This document shows positions 1 through 9,349 of a DNA stretch of 32,180 nt, one piece after another. A program made the translations under genes and the position numbers. Source of the stretch: a virus; the IMG/VR virus record IMGVR_UViG_3300025543_000120, positions 1-32,180 of that record. The stretch is one strand, 5' to 3'. How positions within the stretch are numbered: the first letter of the stretch is position 1; each line of letters begins with the position of its first letter. The notes under the pieces are model-generated. The model made no database searches. It was not told the origin of the DNA and was given only the letters and a program-made list of their open reading frames with translations.

Positions 1-389
1 ATGTTTTTAGTATCTGTTGGATTAGCTATTATATTTATCCAAACACAATCCTCTAAACATTTAATTAACCTTTTAGTTCCTTTTAAAGAGTGAGACCAAC
101 ATGGAGCAATATGTTCTACAGTTTCGTTGTCAGCTTCCACTATAACTTTTCCAGACAATAAAAACCAAAAATGATTGGTATGGTGTATGGCACTTATGAC
201 TATACTACCTGCCTTCATTTTCATCTGACGCATATATAATCCATCAGAAAAATTGTTTGTTATTGGAAACTCTTCATTATTAACTAGATTTTTACCATCA
301 CCAAATGTATTTTCATTATTGCTTTCAATAATTACATTTTGTAATACCTCTAGTTTCTTTATAAAATTAACTGATAACTCATTATTCAT
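1..389 (-). CDS. Cupin-like protein, C-terminus beyond window edge
   Basis: The ATG is at 389-387; the frame stays open to the left edge (about 129 residues visible), so the gene is partial. The central part (about residues 60-85) has the cupin motif 1 layout: a Gly, then an HHTNH cluster about eight residues on, then LLSGKVIVEA, which is the His-rich metal-site strand followed by the turn Gly. A second strand follows with TVEHIAPCWSHSLKG. The family is a small beta-barrel that often binds a metal; phage copies have no single known role. It could be virion-associated or a sugar-modifying enzyme, and I cannot choose. A TATCTTTG -7 box lies 7 bases upstream of the ATG, so it probably has its own promoter. 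Confidence 0.6.
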   Translation of the reverse strand, partial: MNNELSVNFIKKLEVLQNVIIESNNENTFGDGKNLVNNEEFPITNNFSDGLYMRQMKMKAGSIVISAIHHTNHFWFLLSGKVIVEADNETVEHIAPCWSHSLKGTKRLIKCLEDCVWINIIANPTDTKN

Positions 390-395
390 TTACAT

Positions 396-403
396 CAAAG
401 ATA
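396..403 (-). promoter_or_regulatory. Bacteroidetes-type -7 box (TATCTTTG)
   Basis: The minus strand reads TTAGTATCTTTGAT just upstream of the cupin ATG at 389. It matches TAnnTTTG and shares the longer core TTAGTATCTTTGAT with the site at 27766-27773. No clear -33 TTTG is seen. Confidence 0.55.
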
Positions 404-409
404 CTAATT

Positions 410-1237
410 TTAAGGAAATGATTTCATTACTTCCGACTCAACCGCAAACAACTCAATTGCACTTGTGTTATTATTGGTTAATGTAAATACTGCATAGTGA
501 CCTAGTATACCATGAGACTCAGCAGTACCATTCTTAATAAAGAAATAATATACAGGTGAAATTGGAGGTAAGTTTCCAATAGGAATACCTAACGGGTCAT
601 TTGGTGGATTAGTTATAGTGGTATCTACTACTAAATAGTTGTCTCCATTTTGAATGTCTTCAACTCGATTTGTCACCTCGCCAATTAGCGTTACTGAAGC
701 ACCAATCTTTGTGTATATTAAATCTCCAATACTTAAGATAGTTCCTATATTTACAAATGGTGTTGTACTAAAATTAATTTGAACGGCTGCAGGATTAGTA
801 ACATCAACACTCACGTTGCTACCAATGCCATTAGCTGACCTTAAAGGGTACTGTGCAGAACTAGCAGGGTTAGAGTTTGCAGCTCTAAGATAACCAAAAT
901 AACCACCTTCTTTTATAATATAATCATCCGCACCAATAAAGTTACCCAACTGTTGATCACTATTAACTCTTGTGTCCCAAGAATCATCTGACTCTAAAGC
1001 TAAGGTTTTAAATATTTTATTTGTTAAAGGCTCATCATTAAATACAGATGTCATTATAGACGCATAGTCTGCACCATAATAGTTGTTTCTCGTTTCATTA
1101 GTATTATGCCTATAAAGTTCGCCTTCTTTAAAAGTATAAAAATAATTGTTCATACCTATCATCCAATCAGGATAGTAAGTATAAAAAGATGGAAAACCTT
1201 TTACTCCATCATCATATGTTAACGTATAATTTTCCAT
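410..1237 (-). CDS. Phage virion/appendage protein (275 aa)
   Basis: I recognise this only as a phage structural-type protein. Near the N-terminus (about residues 13-55) the stretch with GFPSFYTYYPDWM, GMNNYFYTF and LYRHNTN is a phrase I know from large neck or tail proteins of flavobacterial and crAss-like phages, where it often forms part of the C-terminal portion of the muzzle or stabilisation protein. Here it stands alone as a separate gene, 8 nt after the 478-aa appendage gene. The rest is beta-rich (NPAAVQINFSTTPFV, VNIGTILSIGDLIYTKIG) with no signal peptide or membrane segment. It is likely a virion component at the neck or tail. The exact role is unknown. Confidence 0.55.
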   Translation of the reverse strand: MENYTLTYDDGVKGFPSFYTYYPDWMIGMNNYFYTFKEGELYRHNTNETRNNYYGADYASIMTSVFNDEPLTNKIFKTLALESDDSWDTRVNSDQQLGNFIGADDYIIKEGGYFGYLRAANSNPASSAQYPLRSANGIGSNVSVDVTNPAAVQINFSTTPFVNIGTILSIGDLIYTKIGASVTLIGEVTNRVEDIQNGDNYLVVDTTITNPPNDPLGIPIGNLPPISPVYYFFIKNGTAESHGILGHYAVFTLTNNNTSAIELFAVESEVMKSFP

Positions 1238-1245
1238 ATTACTTA

Positions 1246-2682
1246 TTATATAGGGTTACAATATTCAAGGTATATAATTTGACCATTACCATCTATTTGT
1301 AAAACAACATCTCCTATTTCTTTTTTAGAAAAAGTACCATTACCTACATAAGCATTAGTTAACTGTACATTAGTAAAAAGAAAATCACCAACTAAAAACT
1401 CGTCATCTTGAGCATATACTGTAATAGGGAAATTTTCGATAGCACACGCATCTACTACTGTACCCGTATCGTTTGATATTTGATAAGGTGAAGGTACAAA
1501 TGGACACGTTGAAACAGATAAAATTTGACCATTACTATCTATTTCTAAAATAGTACCTCCATCTTTATTTAATTTATAATAACCACCATCACCTACAAAA
1601 GCAGTAGTTAACTGTTCATTAGTAAAAATAAAATCATTAAGTAAAAACTCGTCATCTTGAGCATATACTTGATTAGGATAAGTTGTGAGATCACACGCAT
1701 CTACTACTGTAACTGCAGAGTCAGTTAAAAAATAACGTGAAGGTACAAATGCACACGTTGAAATAGAAACTATTACTCCATTTGAGTCAACAGTAATTAT
1801 TTTTTTTGCAGAAGCAAGGTTAATGGTATAATCACCTGCAGGAACTAAACTTGCTCCTGAACTATCTTGTGTAAAAAATTCATGTATAGCAGGATTACCT
1901 AAAGTTCCTCCAAGGTTTGGCACATTATAATAAGTATTTGGAAACAATGTTGTATTACAATCACCTCCAATATTTGATGTTAATACACCACTAAGTTCAA
2001 TAGGACAATTAAGATTTAAATCCCAAGCAGTACCACTACATGGACCAAAAACTTCTAATAATATTGTGGTATCTGAAATACTTAATACAGGAACAACTAA
2101 TGTGCAATACCCTGGTCCTGTTGCAGTAAGTTGAACATCTCCACTTGTTCCCGTAACAACACCATCTGTAGCATTAGGTATGATTGGAAAATCAGCTATT
2201 GCTATGTCATAAATAAATATATCTTGATTTGTATAACCACCACCATCTAATGTATTACCTATATTACAATCAAAACCTGCATTTCCAAGAAAAGTAAAGT
2301 TTGAAGAATTATTAGACTTTAAAGAACCATATGTAATACTTGTTACCTTGTTATATACAACAGAGTCATATATAGCTCTTAAACCATCAGCTACAGTTTG
2401 TGGGTTAAAATAAACTATTAAAGCACCTATTGCTCCTCCTGTAGAAAAAGATAATTTATAAATACCTGAATTTCCTCCTGCATCTATATTCTCATCACAC
2501 CCTGCTAAACAACTATCGCATATCTGAGGAGGTAATAAAGAACAAGATTTTTGTTCTCTAGAAATTTCACCATCAGAATACCATCCATCAGTAGCACAGA
2601 TTGTTAAGTCAGAATCTGTAAAGATTTTAGTAGCTGATGCTAAAGTTGGTCCGTTTAAATAATAATTTCCTGATGTAGCCAT
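1246..2682 (-). CDS. Repetitive phage appendage protein (478 aa)
   Basis: Likely a tail or neck appendage; no named family is recognised with certainty. The N-terminal part (residues 1-60) has YYLNGPTLASATKIFTDSDL and a Cys-rich patch (CDSCLAGC), a layout familiar from marine Bacteroidetes phage structural proteins. The C-terminal half is a triplicated module of about 80 residues at roughly 226-312, 313-395 and 396-475. Modules 2 and 3 are close copies (VVDAC, YAQDDEFL, LQLT-type strand, IDSNGQI, STCPFVPSPY); module 1 is diverged. Each copy ends in a Cys, so the modules may be cross-linked or metal-bound, which is inference. It follows a 51-aa gene by 1 nt and belongs to the same operon as the 1567-aa protein. 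Confidence 0.6.
   Translation of the reverse strand: MATSGNYYLNGPTLASATKIFTDSDLTICATDGWYSDGEISREQKSCSLLPPQICDSCLAGCDENIDAGGNSGIYKLSFSTGGAIGALIVYFNPQTVADGLRAIYDSVVYNKVTSITYGSLKSNNSSNFTFLGNAGFDCNIGNTLDGGGYTNQDIFIYDIAIADFPIIPNATDGVVTGTSGDVQLTATGPGYCTLVVPVLSISDTTILLEVFGPCSGTAWDLNLNCPIELSGVLTSNIGGDCNTTLFPNTYYNVPNLGGTLGNPAIHEFFTQDSSGASLVPAGDYTINLASAKKIITVDSNGVIVSISTCAFVPSRYFLTDSAVTVVDACDLTTYPNQVYAQDDEFLLNDFIFTNEQLTTAFVGDGGYYKLNKDGGTILEIDSNGQILSVSTCPFVPSPYQISNDTGTVVDACAIENFPITVYAQDDEFLVGDFLFTNVQLTNAYVGNGTFSKKEIGDVVLQIDGNGQIIYLEYCNPI
1258..1746 (-). repeat. Tandem repeat of about 245 bp within appendage gene
   Basis: Two successive DNA copies at about 1498-1746 and 1258-1497 encode modules 2 and 3 of the 478-aa protein. 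Stretches such as the run encoding YAQDDEFL are nearly base-identical (around 1396 and 1648), pointing to a recent duplication. Confidence 0.7.
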
Positions 2683-2683
2683 G

Positions 2684-2839
2684 TTAATTTTTTACACTAA
2701 AATTTAATAAAGTGAATATAAATTTATTTTTACTAATGCTATAAGAATATCTAATAAAAGTTATTTTACCTAATCTAAATAAAATTTCAATTATATCCCA
2801 TTTTTTAGCATTTGATTTCCAATTGTTTATATATTTCAT
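2684..2839 (-). CDS. Small basic phage protein (51 aa)
   Basis: The 169-bp gap between the 1567-aa and 478-aa genes is filled almost exactly by an ATG frame. It starts 12 nt after the upstream stop and ends 1 nt before the next ATG. The product is Lys/Ile/Phe-rich (MKYINNWKSNAKKW, then IEILFRLGKITFIR) with aromatic residues, possibly membrane- or DNA-associated. No family is recognised. The tight fit between two real genes is the main support. Confidence 0.55.
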   Translation of the reverse strand: MKYINNWKSNAKKWDIIEILFRLGKITFIRYSYSISKNKFIFTLLNFSVKN

Positions 2840-2851
2840 AATTATTTATTT

Positions 2852-5800
2852 TTATTCGCAACCACAACAAGAGTCTAAATTATCAATATCCGAATAACAT
2901 AACTCAGCAAGTACAGGTTCTCTATAATCATATATTAAATACAAGTAATCACCATCCGAACCTGAAGGCATAGTAAATTGTGATAAATATGTAGATGGTG
3001 AATTAGAGTCATCAACCACTAATGTTGTAGACGCATTTATTAAATTCTGAATAGCAACATTTGTATTAGCATATAACGTACTGCTTCTTAAAAATCTAAA
3101 GTTCATTGGTGGATTAGAAAATACAAAGTCATCTGTAGGTGCGATTTTTTCGGATATTATCGAAACATTTGCTCCATCTGCAGGAATAACACCTGCTCCT
3201 TGAAATCCTAATACAGAACTATATTGAGAAACAATAGGAGAAAACGTAAGTGATTTTAATTCCACCTGGCTTTGATGTAAAGGAGAAACAAAACCTCCAT
3301 CAATCCACCTATAATTGTTATGTATAAACTGACCTGCATCTACATTATCAGATACACATACTTGAATTATCTCTATTTGATTAGCGTTAGGACACGAAAC
3401 ATCTACTTCTAAATCTGCGATTACTGTCCCTGAGTTTGCAAGAAATGTTATTTCTACAGTATCTGTTAAAACAGAATTTTTGTCAAACGCAAAAGTATTA
3501 GAACCTTGAACCACAGAATTAAATGAACCAATTCCATTATATAAAATTTCTATAGTAAGAGGATTTGCCTCAATAAAATTATTTTCAACACTTATAGTTA
3601 CCTCACCAACTAAATCTCCAACATTAAAACATAAAGATTTAAGGTTAGGAAGATTGTCGCTATTATTAAATTGAAAAGTTTGGTCTACACCACAATCAAC
3701 ACATTTAATTTCGCTAGGTAAAGATTCATTGTTTCCTGAAAAAACATATTCATCCATGTATGGGTCATACCCTCCAAGTTTTTGAGTGTTTGGGGATTCT
3801 ATAAATCTATCTCTAAACCAAGAACGCATACCTGCTTCTGAAATTACAGTTAACTGCTCATTAGAATAAGCACTACCTTTTAGTTGAATTAAAACTCCAC
3901 GTTTTTGATCAGAAAAATATTTATCATATCCGTATACTGCAAAGCTTTCAGGATTAAAACTTATTCCAAACTCTTCTAGTCTAGCTATTTGCGTTCCTAA
4001 TACTTCAGGAACAGACGTTATAGAACCTCCTACTGCAGAGTCAGATAATAAATTTTTACCTGCCAAAACATAAGATATTTTGTCTTCTTGTAAAACCAAC
4101 ACATCAGTACTTCTTGCAAATAATTTTTGTATTGGTCCAAACGATTCTTCAGTTCTTTTAAAGTTTATTAAACCTAAATTAAACTCATTTAGTTTATTGA
4201 CATTACTTTCATCATTGTATATACCACTATAAGTAATATCAGCAAAACGATTAGCCTGCCTATAATCTTCTGCAGAAGTAGTCGTTACTCTGTTTCCTAA
4301 TAGTAGTGGTCTTCCAACTAAAGAATCTCTAATTTTATAACTTTCAACTCCGTTACCAAAAGAAAAACAATTAAAAAATGATGTGTCTATAATTGCAGGT
4401 TGAGTTAATGTTTGAGACTGTATATTCCCTAAATGAACATTTTCTACAGACGTAGAGCTTATTATTACATTTGAAGGATTACTAGGTGGTGTAGATGCCG
4501 AAACAACCATTGAACCACAATCTCCATTTACGTTTTGTATAGATTCATCTGGGTCAAGAACTATCTGTTCTTGAATACCTTGTAAAGTATACTCAAAAGC
4601 AATTGGGTTTGGCTCTGCTGCATTAACACTTAAGTTAAATAAACATCCTTCTTTTACAATATCAAAATTTTCCGACCCTTCAAACCATACATCAGGTTGA
4701 GCATCAACAGGTTCAGTTTCAAAAACAATTGTGCTTTCTGCCCTAAAAATTTCAAAAGTAACTATAACAGTTGACCTTCTTTTTTTATTTCTTCCACAAG
4801 CTCGAGTCCCTGAAACAATAAAACGAATTTCTTGAGTAGAAGGGTCTTTAAACCATTTGTAAAAATTAGTACATAGTTCTGGTGTAATACCATAATTATT
4901 AGAAGGTGAAGTAGCAAGAGTTGATATGTATTCGTTTTCTACATCACATCCTGTGCCACCTACTTCTTGTGTTCCTGTATTTAAAATATTCTGAACATTA
5001 TCTCCATTCCACCAATCAATAATATCATCATAATCCTGAGATGCAGTTAATGTACTTTCTAGATTATATCTTCTACGCTCACATCTATTGTCTCCTTTTT
5101 CAGGACCTCTTCTGCTAAATTCAAAATTTATATTAATTCTACTCCCTGCAGGAATATCTAAATTAGTAAAATTATTAGGAGAAGTTTCTTCACCAAAACC
5201 TTTATACGCTAATACAGGGTAATTATCATGTCCCTTTGCAGTATCTGATTGTCTCCCTGGCAATATAAAAGGGTTATCCCCAAGAGCAACAGAAAAATCC
5301 TGAGCCTTTATTTTCATATAAGTTCCTGCAGGAATAACAATATCTTCCCCTTCAGAATTTTGAGGAGCAGGGTCTAGAAAGTCTGCCTCTTTAGCTTCTT
5401 TATCTAATACTGTTGCGTATGCACATCTAAGCAAAGGACCTAGAGTATCTAGCTTTACAATATATCTATCACCTGATTCTACTTTTCTTTGATTTTCACC
5501 TTCTAATAAAAAATATGTTTCATTTGTAGTAGGGTCTGTAAAAAATATATTTGTATAAATAGTCTCATACGTGTCTTGACTAGGTTTTATAGCAAACTTA
5601 TATTTTGTTGCCCAATACGGAGGTCTTTGCTGAGTAGGAATAGAAACTCGCATATAATTTTTTAATTCAGAAAAACCACATGGTACGTGTTCACTATTAT
5701 TAGTGCTAACTAAAGCAGTAGAAGACCTATTAAATTCATCCATATAAATAATACCTATCTCATAGTCTCGATTACTATGTAAACTTTTAGTATCACTTAT

Positions 5801-7555
5801 TGTTTGGAAACTAACTTCAGCAAAATTCCAATTAAAGTATTCATAAGAACTTTGAGTTGGAGTAATAACATCATCAACTCGTCGCATAGCAACAATTTGA
5901 AAACCTATGCTTGATGAGCCAGGAGATGTAATAATCTCAATAGGCTGATTAGCAGCAGATATTCCACTTTCATATTTTGTCCAACTCGTTGGTTGAGAGG
6001 AATCTAAAATATTGGGTGTGTTACAATTAACTAAATCAGTAAACGTATTTCCTTGACATGATGTTTCTTCAAGAGGGTCTGAATCGTAAACAGGTTTTAT
6101 GTTTGATGTTGTTCCAACTTTATCTTGAAAGTCAGCACTTATTGCTAATTCATAAACACTATTAAAGTCTTGAGGTAACAAGTAACTCCATACAACTGTA
6201 GTTTGAGTAGTTGTTTCTGTGGGATTAGTAGCACCTGAAAAAGAACTGTGAACAAAACTTGCATCAATACCTATAAGTGCTCCTGCAACTAAATCAAAAC
6301 CATCTAAGTTAATTAAAAGTTGAGCATCAACAATATCTACTATAGAACCAAAAGAATAACTTCCTTCGTCTGTGGTATCTTCTACTGACTCAAATCCTAT
6401 TTCTTCAGAGATTAGTTCAGTTTGAAACTCTAGTCTTACAGGTGAATTATCAACATCTACAAGATTGTAGTTTTCAATATAGTTACCATACATAATTCTA
6501 TTGCCCATTAATGTTTGAGTTTTAGCTAATAATGGAACATTATCGTAAAGTCTTAATAATTCAGCCTCTGGAAGTATAGTAAATATTTTACTGTTTCTAA
6601 ATGTAAAAGTATAATCTGTATTGTCAGCAAGACCTAAATCTGATTTTTTTAATTTTTCTATAACTTTAATTACAGTACCACTACTATCTTTAAATAATAA
6701 ATCTATTGCAGTAACTAAAGGACCACCTGAGTTATATGTTATGATAGCAGTATTAAATCTGTTTGTTACTCCTTCATTAAGGTACGACTCTGAACTAAAT
6801 TCAAAAGGATTTGTGTTAAATGCTGCATCTGAAAATTGTGAAGTAGCTGAATACTGGTCATCTTGATACTCGTACCTATAAGCAAAAGAAATAAATCTTT
6901 CTTCTAAATAATTTTCATCACCCCCACTTGTTGTAGTTAGTTGAATAGATGGAGAACTATATGGTGGTTTTTTTATAACTAATAATGACTCTTCTAATAA
7001 ACCTGCATTGCTATTACCATCAACTAATGGTGTGCCACTTGGATTAGAGTAATTACGATTTATGTTTATAAATCTTGGTGCATTATAATAATCTGTCCAA
7101 AATAATAATCCATCAATAAAATTTACTCCTGTAATAAGATATTTTTCATTAAAATTTAATACAGTTTCAGTAGGCAAAAGACCTCCCTTAGAAACACTTA
7201 TAACATGATATATTAAAGTTTGAGTGACTGTATTAAAAGAAACAATTAAATCTAACTTTCCCGTTGGACTTATAATTCCAAAAGTTGAGTCATGAATAAA
7301 CCAATATATTGTTTCATTTGCTCCATCTTCATAAGCTCCAATACATTTTGCATTGTTACTTAAAGATTCACCTTTATAAGAAATAGAGGTTAACTTTGTA
7401 TTCCCTTTAGAGTTTTCTACTGCTCCTATTTCAGTAGATTCTGAAGACCCCAACCTAACATTTACTGCGTCAATATATTGTCCGTTTGGAACTAATCGTT
7501 CATCAACGGACTTATTCATTTTACCTGCTATAAAGTTTCTTTGAAATGTAGCCAT
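2852..7555 (-). CDS. Large neck/tail stabilisation (muzzle-like) protein, 1567 aa
   Basis: This is the largest protein of the head-neck block. The N-terminus (MATFQRNFIAGKMNKSVDER, then NGQYIDAVNVRLGSSES, then GAVENSKGNTKL) is the hallmark start of the P22 gp10-like tail stabilisation or muzzle proteins of crAss-like and flavobacterial podoviruses. Those proteins sit below the connector rings and close the portal channel. The rest is long, beta-rich and without membrane segments. A C-terminal stretch is Cys-bearing (DNLDSCCGCE). It follows the two ring-like genes directly (2-nt gap), the same order as in those phages. The family assignment comes from memory of the N-terminal signature. A structural virion role is close to certain; the muzzle label is inference. 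Confidence 0.75.
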   Translation of the reverse strand: MATFQRNFIAGKMNKSVDERLVPNGQYIDAVNVRLGSSESTEIGAVENSKGNTKLTSISYKGESLSNNAKCIGAYEDGANETIYWFIHDSTFGIISPTGKLDLIVSFNTVTQTLIYHVISVSKGGLLPTETVLNFNEKYLITGVNFIDGLLFWTDYYNAPRFININRNYSNPSGTPLVDGNSNAGLLEESLLVIKKPPYSSPSIQLTTTSGGDENYLEERFISFAYRYEYQDDQYSATSQFSDAAFNTNPFEFSSESYLNEGVTNRFNTAIITYNSGGPLVTAIDLLFKDSSGTVIKVIEKLKKSDLGLADNTDYTFTFRNSKIFTILPEAELLRLYDNVPLLAKTQTLMGNRIMYGNYIENYNLVDVDNSPVRLEFQTELISEEIGFESVEDTTDEGSYSFGSIVDIVDAQLLINLDGFDLVAGALIGIDASFVHSSFSGATNPTETTTQTTVVWSYLLPQDFNSVYELAISADFQDKVGTTSNIKPVYDSDPLEETSCQGNTFTDLVNCNTPNILDSSQPTSWTKYESGISAANQPIEIITSPGSSSIGFQIVAMRRVDDVITPTQSSYEYFNWNFAEVSFQTISDTKSLHSNRDYEIGIIYMDEFNRSSTALVSTNNSEHVPCGFSELKNYMRVSIPTQQRPPYWATKYKFAIKPSQDTYETIYTNIFFTDPTTNETYFLLEGENQRKVESGDRYIVKLDTLGPLLRCAYATVLDKEAKEADFLDPAPQNSEGEDIVIPAGTYMKIKAQDFSVALGDNPFILPGRQSDTAKGHDNYPVLAYKGFGEETSPNNFTNLDIPAGSRININFEFSRRGPEKGDNRCERRRYNLESTLTASQDYDDIIDWWNGDNVQNILNTGTQEVGGTGCDVENEYISTLATSPSNNYGITPELCTNFYKWFKDPSTQEIRFIVSGTRACGRNKKRRSTVIVTFEIFRAESTIVFETEPVDAQPDVWFEGSENFDIVKEGCLFNLSVNAAEPNPIAFEYTLQGIQEQIVLDPDESIQNVNGDCGSMVVSASTPPSNPSNVIISSTSVENVHLGNIQSQTLTQPAIIDTSFFNCFSFGNGVESYKIRDSLVGRPLLLGNRVTTTSAEDYRQANRFADITYSGIYNDESNVNKLNEFNLGLINFKRTEESFGPIQKLFARSTDVLVLQEDKISYVLAGKNLLSDSAVGGSITSVPEVLGTQIARLEEFGISFNPESFAVYGYDKYFSDQKRGVLIQLKGSAYSNEQLTVISEAGMRSWFRDRFIESPNTQKLGGYDPYMDEYVFSGNNESLPSEIKCVDCGVDQTFQFNNSDNLPNLKSLCFNVGDLVGEVTISVENNFIEANPLTIEILYNGIGSFNSVVQGSNTFAFDKNSVLTDTVEITFLANSGTVIADLEVDVSCPNANQIEIIQVCVSDNVDAGQFIHNNYRWIDGGFVSPLHQSQVELKSLTFSPIVSQYSSVLGFQGAGVIPADGANVSIISEKIAPTDDFVFSNPPMNFRFLRSSTLYANTNVAIQNLINASTTLVVDDSNSPSTYLSQFTMPSGSDGDYLYLIYDYREPVLAELCYSDIDNLDSCCGCE

Positions 7556-7556
7556 A

Positions 7557-8480
7557 TTACTTTATCCACTTATCTTTACCTCTCAGATTCATTAATAATC
7601 TTCCTGGATGTATATTGCTTAATCTTATTTTTGCGTTTCTTAGAAGTGCTGATTTAGCTTTTCTAGCTCTATTTACAACATACTCTTGAACACCTAACTT
7701 AGAATTTAATATTTGATAACTAATGTATGCATACACATAATCTTCAAATAACTTATTTACAGTTACTTGACTATCATCACCATTCTCCATACCATCAGAT
7801 ATGTATTCTAAAATACAACTATTATTTGCCATAGTAGAATCAAAGTTTATCACACCTGCTTTTTTATCAATCCTAAATGTAGGATTAGAATTTGCAGTTT
7901 CTGTGTTAAGACCATATCGTGCTCCTATTTCAAAATTAAAATACCAAAGTCCTTCATACTCATAACCCAATAACCCATTGTATGGGCTTAAAGTGTTTAA
8001 ATATATACTAGGTTTTTGACCTGTAATTCTATCAAAATCCAAAGGTGAGTATTCAGGTTGTAAAGCCTTACCATCTTGGTCAAATAATATTCTAGAATCA
8101 TTAGCTTGCAAGTAAGCCTTAGAAGAATTAACTTGAATGTTTTCTACCACTGGTCTTATAACACCATCTTGATAGTAAGATATTCTAACCCAATTTACAT
8201 AATCAGAAGGAAATATAAACCTAAGTTCTTCTGATAAAGTAAGTTGTAAAACTTTCACCTCTTTAAAAGCATCGTAGTTTAACTCTTGTATTGCTCTTTT
8301 AGCATGAAATAATATCTTATATCTTTCTTCATTGTTTACCAATGAGTGATTTCCTGCATACATTAACTGATAGTTTACAACTATATCTTTTAATGAAACA
8401 TATTGGTATGACCCCCAATTAGCATTTTCAGGAGTATCACCTCCGTTTTCATAATATTCGTATTGGCTAATATATGACAT
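7557..8480 (-). CDS. Connector/ring-like neck protein (307 aa)
   Basis: Likely a head-to-tail adaptor. The middle (about residues 60-110) reads KRAIQELNYDAFKEVKVLQL, then LSEELRFIFPSDYVNWVRIS, a signature I associate with ring proteins of crAss-like and related flavobacterial phages. The C-terminal part (YAYISYQILNSKLGV, then a basic RARKAKSALLRNAK helix) is helical, as expected for a subunit packed on the connector. The ORF lies 2 nt downstream of the 240-aa ring-like gene and 1 nt upstream of the muzzle-like gene, which fits a neck module. The exact ring position is inference. Confidence 0.7.
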   Translation of the reverse strand: MSYISQYEYYENGGDTPENANWGSYQYVSLKDIVVNYQLMYAGNHSLVNNEERYKILFHAKRAIQELNYDAFKEVKVLQLTLSEELRFIFPSDYVNWVRISYYQDGVIRPVVENIQVNSSKAYLQANDSRILFDQDGKALQPEYSPLDFDRITGQKPSIYLNTLSPYNGLLGYEYEGLWYFNFEIGARYGLNTETANSNPTFRIDKKAGVINFDSTMANNSCILEYISDGMENGDDSQVTVNKLFEDYVYAYISYQILNSKLGVQEYVVNRARKAKSALLRNAKIRLSNIHPGRLLMNLRGKDKWIK

Positions 8481-8482
8481 AT

Positions 8483-9205
8483 CTATTTCTCGCTATTAGT
8501 TTCAGCAGCCTCTGTAGCTCCTGCATATTGAACAACCTCTGACTCTCTTATTGAAACTCCTGCGTACTGCAAAATTTTCATTGTTAAGTCTGTGGCATCG
8601 TCTGGAAACAATTCAAAATCTTGGTAGTCTAGCTGCGTTTGGTCAAATACAGGCTCGCTACTTGTGCCTAAATCTACATAAGTCCACTTTGGTGGATTAG
8701 GATAACGTATGTATTGACAGTTTACTGTTGGTAGTGCTACTGCTAAAGGATATACAGTTGCAATATTACCCTGTGTAGTATACGCAGGAAACATTGTGGA
8801 TGGAGCAGTTAAAGGAGAACTATTTAATAGTAAAATTTTACTTTGTTCAATCCTTTCTAATTCTGTACCGCCTATAAATATTTTATTTATTAAATAATAA
8901 TCAGACCCTGTTGTAGAAAGAGATGGTAAAAAAAAGCTATCATTAGAAGTACCATTTTGAGTTAATGGTGATGTTACTGAAAAAAAATCAATAACCTCTA
9001 CATAACCTTTTTTAAGGTCAGCATAACCTGTACCTGATGTTCTTTGATTTTCTTTATTTATCTGATAATTATAAGCATAGAAGTAGTCTTCAAACAAATC
9101 CATTTGAGCTTGTTGAGCATATAAATTAAAATCTTGTGGAGAAATATATCCATAGTTATTTTTATTTAATACCGCTAAAACTGTGTTTCTAATATCGTTT
9201 ATCAT
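8483..9205 (-). CDS. Connector/ring-like neck protein (240 aa)
   Basis: First gene of the neck operon. The N-terminus (IRNTVLAVLNKNNYGYISP, then DFNLYAQQAQMDLFEDYF) is a conserved opening of small connector proteins in flavobacterial podovirus-like phages. The C-terminus is helical (FPDDATDLTMKILQYAGVSI) and then acidic. It lies downstream of a TATATTTG -7 box and a terminator, so it starts a transcription unit that includes the next ring and the 1567-aa protein. The function, linking portal to tail, is inferred from gene order and sequence style. Confidence 0.65.
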   Translation of the reverse strand: MINDIRNTVLAVLNKNNYGYISPQDFNLYAQQAQMDLFEDYFYAYNYQINKENQRTSGTGYADLKKGYVEVIDFFSVTSPLTQNGTSNDSFFLPSLSTTGSDYYLINKIFIGGTELERIEQSKILLLNSSPLTAPSTMFPAYTTQGNIATVYPLAVALPTVNCQYIRYPNPPKWTYVDLGTSSEPVFDQTQLDYQDFELFPDDATDLTMKILQYAGVSIRESEVVQYAGATEAAETNSEK

Positions 9206-9222
9206 TACAACTATTATTTACA

Positions 9223-9230
9223 CAAATATA
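9223..9230 (-). promoter_or_regulatory. -7 box (TATATTTG) for the neck operon
   Basis: The minus strand reads a T-run, then AACTATATTTGTG, ending 17 nt before the ATG at 9205. The T-run is the tail of the terminator at 9234-9266, so terminator and promoter are fused. The same arrangement occurs at 18514-18557. Confidence 0.65.
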
Positions 9231-9233
9231 GTT

Positions 9234-9266
9234 AAAAAAAAAAGAGGACTTATTTCTAAGACCCCT
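9234..9266 (-). terminator. Rho-independent terminator after the 249-aa gene
   Basis: On the minus strand GGGGTCTTA, a GAAA tetraloop and TAAGTCCTC form a 9-position stem (one T-T mismatch, one G-U pair), followed by a long T-run. Confidence 0.8.
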
Positions 9267-9349
9267 TTACCCAGCTATTACACTTAACCTACTAAATAAT
9301 AAAAAGCCGATGAAGACATACATATTATTCACTAAGATAATAAATTAAT

